Of a stretch of 64,000 nucleotides of DNA, positions 58,436-64,000 are shown one piece after another (within the stretch, counting starts at the first letter, position 1; every line of letters begins with the position of its first letter). The notes under the pieces were generated by a model. The model ran no database searches. It was not told the DNA's origin and saw nothing but the letters and a program-made list of their open reading frames with translations. Source of the stretch: Oscillibacter sp. 1-3 (GTDB lineage Bacteria; Bacillota; Clostridia; Oscillospirales; Oscillospiraceae); NCBI RefSeq assembly GCF_000403435.2, contig NZ_KE159707.1, positions 704,281 to 768,280 on the forward strand, in the 5' to 3' direction. The position numbers and the translations under genes were made by a program.

Positions 58436-59377
58436 ATGGGTAAACGTATCGTAGTGGCTCTGGGCGGCAACGCCCTGGGCAATAACCTGCCGGAGCAGAT
58501 GGCGGCGGTGAAGCAGACCGCCCGGGCCATCGCCGATTTGATCGAGGACGGCAACGAGGTGATCGTGGCCCACGGAAACGGCCCCCAGGTGGGCATGATC
58601 CAAAAGGCCATGGCCGAGCTCACCCGCTCCAATCCTGAGAAGTACATCCCCTGCCCCCTGTCCGTGTGCGTCGCCATGAGCCAGGGCTACATCGGCTATG
58701 ACCTCCAAAACGCCCTGCGGGAGGAGCTGCTGGACCGGAACATCCAAAAGGGCGTGGCCACGGTGCTCACCCAGGTGGAGGTGGACCCCCAGGACCCCGC
58801 GTTCCGGAACCCCACCAAGCCCATCGGCGCCTTCATGACCGAGGAGGAGGCCAAGCGCATGGTGGCCGAGCGGGGCTATGACGTGATGGAGGATTCCGGC
58901 CGGGGCTGGCGCCGTGTGGTGGCCTCCCCCAAGCCCGTGTCCGTCATCGAGCTGGACACCATCCAGGCCCTGGTGGAGAGCGACCACATTGTGGTGGCCT
59001 GCGGCGGCGGCGGAATCCCCGTCTTCAAGACCGAGGGGCACCACCTCAAGGGCGCGGCGGCGGTGATCGACAAGGACTTCGCCAGCGAGGTTCTGGCGGA
59101 GGAGCTGAACGCCGACGTGCTGATTATCCTCACCGCTGTGGAGAAGGTGGCCGTCAACTTCGGCAAGCCGGACCAGAAGTGGCTGGACCATCTGACGGCG
59201 GAGGAGGCCCGGCAGTACGCCGCGGAGGGCCAGTTCGCCCCGGGCAGCATGCTGCCCAAGGTAGAGGCGGCGGTGAAATTCGCCGAGTCCAAGCCCGGCC
59301 GCACGGCCCTCATCACGCTGCTGGAGAAGGCCAAGGCCGGCATCGCCGGGGAGACCGGAACGTCCATCTCCCTGTAA
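58436..59377 (+). CDS. arcC: carbamate kinase
   Basis: A 313-residue carbamate kinase that makes ATP from carbamoyl phosphate and ADP. Blocks: VVALGGNALGNNLPEQMAAV, VIVAHGNGPQVGMIQKAM, PLSVCVAMSQGYIGYDLQNA, NPTKPIGAFMTEEEA, RGWRRVVASPKPV, VACGGGGIPVF, IDKDFASEVLAEELNADVLI and GSMLPKVEAAVKFAES. The ATG at 58436 has GGAAGAGG upstream; the TTG at 58415 lies before that site. After ygeW it forms the energy-yielding last step. A second copy lies at 62201-63145. In the 220 bases after it there are only GC-rich hairpins such as ACGGGGGCG/CGCTCCCCCGT. Confidence 0.95.
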   Translation: MGKRIVVALGGNALGNNLPEQMAAVKQTARAIADLIEDGNEVIVAHGNGPQVGMIQKAMAELTRSNPEKYIPCPLSVCVAMSQGYIGYDLQNALREELLDRNIQKGVATVLTQVEVDPQDPAFRNPTKPIGAFMTEEEAKRMVAERGYDVMEDSGRGWRRVVASPKPVSVIELDTIQALVESDHIVVACGGGGIPVFKTEGHHLKGAAAVIDKDFASEVLAEELNADVLIILTAVEKVAVNFGKPDQKWLDHLTAEEARQYAAEGQFAPGSMLPKVEAAVKFAESKPGRTALITLLEKAKAGIAGETGTSISL

Positions 59378-59597
59378 AATTTCAGAAAGCGGCAGACGGG
59401 GGCGCGGTTGATCCGCTCCCCCGTTCAAGCCAATCAGGGGCCGTCCGCGCTGGAAAGGTCCGACGGCAATCCGCAAAATGACGGACAACGGGCCGCCGGG
59501 GGCGGCGGCCTGTAGCCGTTTGTACGATTGCGCCCCTGCGGGGGGCGCCCCGTCCCCCAGCTGCCCATAATAAAAATCATTTTATCTGGAGGCGCCT

Positions 59598-60677
59598 ATG
59601 ACCACCATCTATCTGATCCGCCACGCCGAGGCGGAGGGAAATCTGTACCGCATTGCCCAGGGTCAGGACGACAGCGCCCTCACGGACCGGGGCTGGCGGC
59701 AGGTGAAGGCCCTGGAGCGCCGGTTTGACGGCGTCCGGATTGACGCGGTGTACACCAGCGACCTCTACCGCGCCTGCGCCACCGCCAGCGCCCTGTATCT
59801 CCCCAGGGGGCTGACGCCCTGCCGCCGCCGGGACCTGCGGGAGATCCACGTGGGCGTCTGGGAGCGGAAGACCTGGGGGGAGATTGCCCGCCGCTGGCAG
59901 CCGCAGATGGAGGATTTCAGCTGCCGGATGGACCGCTGGCACATGGAGGGGGCCGAGACCCCGGCGGAGGTGCTGGAGCGGGCGCTGAACGCCCTGCGGC
60001 AGATCGCGGCGGAGAACGAGGGAAAGACCGCGGCCGTATTCTCCCACGGCTATGTCATCCGCCTTGTGCTGGCGAACTTGCAGGGGATCTCCCTTCGGGA
60101 CACCGGAGACAGGACCCCCACCGGGGACAACACCGCCGTCTCCGTGCTGGAGTGGGACGGGGCGGCCCTTCGGGTCGTCCGGCAGAACGACAACAGCCAC
60201 CTGATGACGCCGGAGTATCTGGCGGGAGAAAAGGTCCGCAAGCGGGCCAGCGCCCTGGAGCCGGGGCTGTACTTCGCGCCGCCCCGCCTGCCGGAACAGG
60301 AGGCGATGCTGGCGGAGCTGACCGCCGCCTCCTGGGAGGGGGAGCCCCCTGTCCCCGATTCCGGCTGCCCCGCCCTGACGGGGTATCTGGGGGAGGAGCC
60401 GGTGGGACTCGTCCGGTTCGGCCCGACGCTGGGGGAGATCGCCCTGATCTGCGTCCGGCGGGACTGCCGGAGACGGGGCTTCGGCGTGCAGCTCATCGGG
60501 CAGGCGGTGTACCACTGGCGGCCCCTGGGGGCGGACCGTCTGCGGATCGTCCTGCCGGAGGGCTGCGCCGCGGAGGGGTTCTTCGGGGACTACGGCTTTG
60601 CCCCTGCGGAGGCGGCCGGGCCGGACGGCCGGCTCTGGGTAAAGGACATCGGCTTTGATCCGCTGTTCAAATCGTGA
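59598..60677 (+). CDS. histidine phosphatase domain fused to a GNAT acetyltransferase
   Basis: A 359-residue two-domain protein. Residues 1-200 are a histidine phosphatase: IYLIRHAEAEGNLYRIAQGQ has the R-H-A-E signature, YTSDLYRACATASAL the second arginine, REIHVGVWERKTW and AVFSHGYVIRLVL the second histidine. Residues 215-359 are a GNAT domain with IALICVRRDCRRRGFGVQLI (acetyl-CoA loop R-R-x-G-F-G) and FFGDYGFAP near the end. Phosphatase partners of this kind act on phosphoglycerates, nucleotides or alpha-ribazole phosphate; the acetyl acceptor is unknown. GGAGG precedes the ATG. No known pathway joins the two domains. Confidence 0.85.
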   Translation: MTTIYLIRHAEAEGNLYRIAQGQDDSALTDRGWRQVKALERRFDGVRIDAVYTSDLYRACATASALYLPRGLTPCRRRDLREIHVGVWERKTWGEIARRWQPQMEDFSCRMDRWHMEGAETPAEVLERALNALRQIAAENEGKTAAVFSHGYVIRLVLANLQGISLRDTGDRTPTGDNTAVSVLEWDGAALRVVRQNDNSHLMTPEYLAGEKVRKRASALEPGLYFAPPRLPEQEAMLAELTAASWEGEPPVPDSGCPALTGYLGEEPVGLVRFGPTLGEIALICVRRDCRRRGFGVQLIGQAVYHWRPLGADRLRIVLPEGCAAEGFFGDYGFAPAEAAGPDGRLWVKDIGFDPLFKS

Positions 60678-60716
60678 CAATTTTTTCTGGACAGCCATGT
60701 TCTGACAAAGTTTTCG

Positions 60717-60746
60717 TTGACAAACAGGGTATGATTTCCATATAAT
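60717..60746 (+). promoter_or_regulatory. promoter of the cation antiporter unit
   Basis: TTGACA (60717-60722), an 18-base spacer and TATAAT (60741-60746), followed by a CCCTCG/CGAGGG hairpin. The leader to the antiporter gene is then about 370 bases. Confidence 0.8.
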
Positions 60747-60783
60747 ACCCTCGAAAACGAGGGAAGCGCAGATTCGGTCATCA

Positions 60784-60896
60784 TATGCGGATTGGCAGGG
60801 AAATTTTGCGGCTGACAGGGCGAAAAACCGCGGGGCTCCTTTGTGGATTTCAAGGTTTTTGGCGCGGCCGGAGGCAAAATTTGCCCTCGGGATGTG
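60784..60896 (-). repeat. 110-bp dispersed repeat, copy B
   Basis: Read on the minus strand it follows copy A at 17483-17593 closely: CATCCCG, AAATTTT, TCCGG, CTTGAAATCCAC, CAAAATTTCCC and ATCCGC occur in the same order and spacing. It lies in the leader of the antiporter mRNA. Confidence 0.7.
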
Positions 60897-60930
60897 TACG
60901 GGGACGGATTCTGTAATTCCCATGCCCCAT

Positions 60931-61025
60931 AAAAGGGAGTAGCTTGCGTCCTTCGGGATGCGGCTGGGTTCGTCAGCACGGCGGCGGCATGCCGTCCGGG
61001 CCCTGCCTGAAAAAGCGAGACTTTT
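60931..61025 (+). promoter_or_regulatory. yybP-ykoY (manganese) riboswitch aptamer
   Basis: P1 pairs AAAAG (60931-60935) with CTTTT (61021-61025). The conserved strand GGGAGTAGC (60935-60943), a variable hairpin, TTCGTCAGCACGGC (60969-60982), a second hairpin, CGGGCCCTGCC (60997-61007) and GCGAGAC (61015-61021) give the order of the yybP-ykoY class. This class senses Mn2+ and often precedes cation transporters, as here. Confidence 0.82.
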
Positions 61026-61037
61026 ATTGTATGCGGC

Positions 61038-61066
61038 ACCGGCGGGGGGAGATCCCCGTCCGGTTT
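61038..61066 (+). terminator. terminator of the manganese riboswitch
   Basis: ACCGG-C-GGGG pairs with CCCC-GT-CCGG and is followed by TTTTCC. It lies 13 bases after the aptamer and before the antiporter start. Confidence 0.72.
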
Positions 61067-61120
61067 TCCGTGTGCAATGAGGGTCTCGTTTATCTTTGAA
61101 AAGCGGAGGACGTGTGCGCA

Positions 61121-62086
61121 ATGAGTATTTGGGTAACAGTACTGCTGTTCCTGCTGGGACTGGCACTGATCGTCAAGGGAGGCGACTGGTTTTTGGACGG
61201 CGCGGTGTGGATCGCGGAGGCCACCGGCGTGCCCCGGTTCATCATCGGGGCCACCATCGTGTCCCTGGCTACGACCCTGCCGGAGCTGACGGTATCCGTC
61301 ACCGGTGTACTCCAGGGGGAGGTGGACCTGGCGGTGGGCAACGCCGTGGGATCCGTCACCGCCAACCTGGGACTGATTCTGGGCATCTCCATCGTGTGCA
61401 TCCCCTCGGCGGTGAACCGGAAGCAGTTTGATCTGAAGGCCATTTTGATGGTCTCCGGCGCGCTGCTACTGTTCCTGCTGTGCCGGGGCGGCGTACTGCC
61501 GGTGCTGCCCAGTCTGCTGCTGTTTGTGGTGTTCGCCATATATCTTGGAAACAACGTGATGGACGCCCGGTCCGGCATGGCGGAGAGCCGGGGGACAAAT
61601 CCAAAGCGCCGCACCACCTCCCACCGGCAGATGTTCATGAAGCTGGGCCTCTTCGCCGTGGGCATTGTGGCCATTGTGATCGGCTCCCGGCTGCTGATCG
61701 ACTACGGCAGCGAGCTGGCGCTGCTGCTGGGAGTGCCCTCCAGCATCATCGGCGTCACCATGGTGGCCATTGGCACCTCCCTGCCGGAGCTGGTGACCAC
61801 CCTGACGGCCATCGCCAAGAAAGAGGCCTCCATGTCCGTGGGCAACATCGTCGGCGCCAACGTCATCGACCTGACCATGATCCTGCCGGTGTGCTCCGCC
61901 GTCTCCACCGCCGGCGGGGATAAGCTGGTCATCGGCAGCCAAACCACGGCCCTGGACCTGCCGGTTTGTCTGGGGCTGTGCTGCCTGGCGGTGCTGCCGC
62001 CGCTGGTAAAGGGAAAGTTCTTCCGCTGGCAGGGGGCGCTGATGCTGGCGGTCTACACCGCCTATGTGGTGATGCTGGTGAGCTGA
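61121..62086 (+). CDS. calcium/sodium antiporter family protein (YrbG-like)
   Basis: A 321-residue cation exchanger with about ten helices. The two inverted alpha repeats are clear: RFIIGATIVSLATTLPELTV with NAVGSVTANLGLILG, and SSIIGVTMVAIGTSLPELVT with GNIVGANVIDLTMILP. The acidic residues in both T-x-L-P-E-L motifs bind the cation. Members exchange Ca2+ for Na+ or K+; control by a manganese-type riboswitch suggests Mn2+ or Ca2+ export. The ATG at 61121 is ten bases after GGAGGA; a GTG at 61112 is too near that site. Confidence 0.9.
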   Translation: MSIWVTVLLFLLGLALIVKGGDWFLDGAVWIAEATGVPRFIIGATIVSLATTLPELTVSVTGVLQGEVDLAVGNAVGSVTANLGLILGISIVCIPSAVNRKQFDLKAILMVSGALLLFLLCRGGVLPVLPSLLLFVVFAIYLGNNVMDARSGMAESRGTNPKRRTTSHRQMFMKLGLFAVGIVAIVIGSRLLIDYGSELALLLGVPSSIIGVTMVAIGTSLPELVTTLTAIAKKEASMSVGNIVGANVIDLTMILPVCSAVSTAGGDKLVIGSQTTALDLPVCLGLCCLAVLPPLVKGKFFRWQGALMLAVYTAYVVMLVS

Positions 62087-62161
62087 GAGACGGCAGTCCC
62101 CCCAAAATGGGGGACAACGGGCCGCCCTCGGAGCGCTGCGGCTTGCGGCGGTGAAAAGACG

Positions 62162-62190
62162 TCCCCCGCGGGTGAGGACCCGCGGGGGAT
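62162..62190 (-). terminator. terminator after the second carbamate kinase
   Basis: TCCCCCGCGGGT pairs with ACCCGCGGGGGA; on the minus strand CGTCTTTTC follows. A smaller hairpin (GTCCCCC/GGGGGAC, 62097-62115) stands on the antiporter side. Confidence 0.75.
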
Positions 62191-62200
62191 TGATCTGCTG

Positions 62201-63145
62201 TCAGGCAAAGGTCACGGTGGTGCCGGTCTTGCCGTCCAGGGCGTCCAGAGCCTTGTCAAGGCTTGTGATAATGGCCCTTTTTCCCGGGTTGGCCCGGACG
62301 AATTTCATGGCGGCCTCCACCTTGGGCAGCATACTGCCCACGCCGAACTGGCCCTCCGCGGCATATTGGGCGGCCTCCGCCAGGCTGATGTGGTCCAGGT
62401 CCTGCTGGTCCGGCTTGCCGAAACGGATGGCGGCCTTTTCCACCTCCGTCAGAATCAGCAGCACGTCGGCCCCTACGGCCTCCGCCAGGAGCTCGGCGGC
62501 AAAGTCCTTGTCAATGACCGCCGCCACGCCCTCCAGGGTGCCGTCCGGGTTCTCCACCACCGGAATGCCGCCGCCGCCGCAGGCCACCACAATGGCGTGG
62601 TCCCACAGCAGCCGGATGGCCTCGATCTCCACAATCCGCCGGGGCTGGGGGGAGGGGACCACCCGCCGCCAGCCCCGGCCGGCGTCCTCCCGCATGGTGT
62701 AGCCCCGCTCCGCCTCCAGATGCCGGGCCTCCTCCTGGGTGTAGAAGGCGCCGATGGGCTTGGTGGGGTTTTGGAAGGCGGGGTCGTTCCGGTCCACCAC
62801 CACCTGTGTGGCCAGGGTGACTACAGGGTAGTTCCGGTTGCGGCTGTTGAGGGCGTATTTCAGCGCCTGCTGAATGTGGTAGCCGATATAGCCCTGGCTC
62901 ATGGCTCCGCAGACATCAAAGGGCATGGGCGGGGCCACGTCCTTGGCGGCCTCGCTGGCCAGGACGATGCGGCCCACCTGGGGGCCGTTGCCGTGGACCA
63001 CGGCCATCTCATAGCCTCTCTGGCTGATCTGGGCAATGTGGACGCTGGTTTTTTTCACAACCTCCAGCTGGGCCTCGGCGGTGGCCCCGCTGTCCTTGGA
63101 TTGCAGTGCGTTGCCTCCCAGGGCAATGACAATCCTCTCCGGCAT
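62201..63145 (-). CDS. arcC: carbamate kinase, second copy
   Basis: A 314-residue carbamate kinase that keeps all motifs of the first copy: VIALGGNALQSKDSG, AVVHGNGPQVGRIVLASEAA, FDVCGAMSQGYIGYHIQQAL, NPTKPIGAFYTQEEARHLEA, RGWRRVVPSPQPR, VACGGGGIPVVENPDG and GSMLPKVEAAMKFVRANPGK. It differs in the lid region (SEAAKDVAPPMPFD) and is clearly not a recent duplicate. GGAAAGGAAG precedes the ATG. It stands alone in reverse orientation with terminators on both sides. Confidence 0.95.
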   Translation of the reverse strand: MPERIVIALGGNALQSKDSGATAEAQLEVVKKTSVHIAQISQRGYEMAVVHGNGPQVGRIVLASEAAKDVAPPMPFDVCGAMSQGYIGYHIQQALKYALNSRNRNYPVVTLATQVVVDRNDPAFQNPTKPIGAFYTQEEARHLEAERGYTMREDAGRGWRRVVPSPQPRRIVEIEAIRLLWDHAIVVACGGGGIPVVENPDGTLEGVAAVIDKDFAAELLAEAVGADVLLILTEVEKAAIRFGKPDQQDLDHISLAEAAQYAAEGQFGVGSMLPKVEAAMKFVRANPGKRAIITSLDKALDALDGKTGTTVTFA

Positions 63146-63232
63146 GGTATGACTTCCTTTCCATCAGTTCTCAAGGAAAGTCTGCGCCGTTTGAGGAAGT
63201 TTATGCGGAATAAAAAGCGGCGCCGGCAGGAG

Positions 63233-63266
63233 AAAATGAGGACCGGGAAAATCCCGGTCCTCATTT
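63233..63266. terminator. bidirectional terminator downstream of the SLH protein gene
   Basis: AAAATGAGGACCGGGA pairs perfectly with TCCCGGTCCTCATTTT around AAA. T-runs exist on both strands. Confidence 0.9.
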
Positions 63267-63300
63267 TATGAAATATCGCGGCGCGGGTAAAGGGAAGTTC

Positions 63301-63375
63301 CGGGCTTCGCCCGGAGCCGCGGGAGCTTTGCCCCGCATCCCCACCGCCCTTTGAAGAGGGCGGCCCTGAACTTTA
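63301..63375 (-). repeat. multi-hairpin dispersed repeat, copy 4 (reversed)
   Basis: On the minus strand AAAGTTCAGGGCCGCC heads the hairpin GCCGCCCTCTTCAAAGGGCG, followed by GGGGCAAAGC and the hairpin CCGGGCGAAGCCCGG. It lies between the SLH gene and its terminator. Confidence 0.78.
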
Positions 63376-63394
63376 CCGGCTTGCGCCTGTCGGA

Positions 63395-64000
63395 TTAGGC
63401 GGCGGGCTCGGCGTCCTTCTCCGCCAGCTGGCGGAACAGGAAGGTGACGATCTGGCCGCGGTTGCAGGGATTCGCGGGAGCGAAGGTGGTGCCGTCGCCG
63501 GTGCCGGCGGTGATCTCATTCTCCACGGCCCAGGCCACGGCGGCAGCGTACTCGGCGTCGGCGGCCACATCGGTGAACTCCTTCTCGGTCTCCGCCTCGG
63601 GGCTCCCGGCGGCCTTCCACATGAAGGTCACGGCCATGCTGCGGGTGCAGGTGGCGGCGAGATCGGCGTCCTCGGCAATCATCTCCTTCTCCACGGCCCA
63701 CTTAGCGGCGGAATCACGGTCGGCCGTGCCCTCCTCGGCACCGGGCTTGCCGTTGGCGCGCCACAGGAAGGTCAGGATGTGGGAGACCGTGCAGGGATCG
63801 CCGGGGCCGAAGGTGGTCTCGGTCTTGCCAAGGGTGATCTCCTTGCCTACGGCCCAGTCAATGGCGGCGGCGAAGGGAGAGGAGGCGGACACGTCGGTGA
63901 ACTTGGGAGCGGCGGGCTCGGCGGCAGTGGTGGTCTCCCCGTCCTTCTTCTCAGGGTCGGCGGGAGTGGTCTCCCCGTCCTTCTTCTCAGGGTCGGCGGG
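63395..64000 (-). CDS. SLH-domain surface protein, C-terminal part (5' end outside window)
   Basis: The frame enters from beyond base 64000 and runs to TAA at 63395, about 201 residues. It starts in repeats of TTPADPEKKDGE, then has three SLH-type repeats: KFTDVSASSPFAAAIDWAVG with FLWRANGKPG; SAAKWAVEKEMIAEDADLAA with TFMWKAAGSPEA; and EFTDVAADAEYAAAVAWAVE with GRGQ-like NRGQIVTFLFRQLAEK. SLH repeats hold proteins to pyruvylated wall polymers. The frame has a GTG at 63892 that could be mistaken for a start, but coding clearly continues upstream. Confidence 0.88.
   Translation of the reverse strand, partial: PADPEKKDGETTPADPEKKDGETTTAAEPAAPKFTDVSASSPFAAAIDWAVGKEITLGKTETTFGPGDPCTVSHILTFLWRANGKPGAEEGTADRDSAAKWAVEKEMIAEDADLAATCTRSMAVTFMWKAAGSPEAETEKEFTDVAADAEYAAAVAWAVENEITAGTGDGTTFAPANPCNRGQIVTFLFRQLAEKDAEPAA
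63932..64000 (-). repeat. 36-bp tandem repeat coding TTPADPEKKDGE
   Basis: One full unit (63932-63967) and most of a second (63968-64000) are identical in DNA and continue past the window edge. They code a charged, proline-containing 12-residue spacer between the unseen domains and the SLH repeats. Confidence 0.85.

Noticed and set aside
1..64000. tRNA genes, CRISPR arrays, insertion sequences, phage genes
   Set aside because: I looked for cloverleaf sequences, spaced direct repeats and transposase or integrase motifs and found none I could support. Repeats found are hairpin elements without coding capacity.

Overview
The window is GC-rich, densely coding bacterial DNA. Strong GGAGG ribosome binding sites, TTG and GTG starts, the Firmicute order era - yqzL - recO, an rpsF-ssb-rpsR operon, S-layer-homology (SLH) surface proteins and YgeY/YgeW catabolic genes point to an anaerobic gut clostridium, most likely of the Oscillospiraceae (Flavonifractor, Pseudoflavonifractor or Lawsonibacter type). 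The placement is inferred from gene content and style, not from a search.

Layout. 1-4.2 kb: tRNA and ribosome modification (mnmE, prmA) with a DUF1836 regulator and a DegV protein. 4.2-5.3 kb: a cyclic-di-GMP-I type riboswitch with overlapping hairpins in front of a decayed SLH surface-protein gene. 5.5-12.2 kb: ParB/Noc-like protein, VanW-family protein, the rpsF-ssb-rpsR operon on the minus strand, a tiny 27-residue gene with its own promoter and terminator, a YciI protein, a phosphoesterase and a small XRE regulator. 12.4-18.4 kb: mnmG, era, yqzL, recO and a uridine-phosphorylase-like gene. 19-22.8 kb: a guanine-class purine riboswitch in front of guanine deaminase, then a MerR-RDD fusion regulator with a MerR-type promoter.

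23.1-32.1 kb holds a complete histidine pathway (hisZ-hisG fusion, hisD, C, B, H, A, F, IE and a PHP-type histidinol phosphatase), with a flavoprotein gene inserted. 32-35 kb carries two TetR genes next to palindromic operators. The second heads a TolC-like / adaptor / RND efflux operon (34.4-40.8 kb). Then come tmk, the serine genes serC and serA, a PAP2 membrane protein and a BMP-type nucleoside ABC transporter (45-50.3 kb).

50.6-63.1 kb is catabolic. Threonine synthase, a DMT transporter, a PLP enzyme and a YheO-like regulator read leftward; ygeY, a frameshifted small membrane gene, ygeW and arcC read rightward from a divergent promoter. A phosphatase-GNAT fusion, a manganese-type (yybP-ykoY) riboswitch with a cation antiporter, and a second carbamate kinase follow. 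YgeY, YgeW and carbamate kinase are hallmarks of the anaerobic purine/urate breakdown clusters described in gut bacteria. With guanine deaminase, uridine phosphorylase and the nucleoside transporter they suggest that this organism ferments purines and makes ATP from carbamoyl phosphate. The window ends inside another SLH protein with a 36-bp tandem repeat.

The intergenic DNA is rich in dispersed hairpin repeats. These include a 110-bp element present twice in opposite orientation and a multi-hairpin family in at least four places. No tRNA, rRNA, CRISPR array, transposase or phage gene was recognised.
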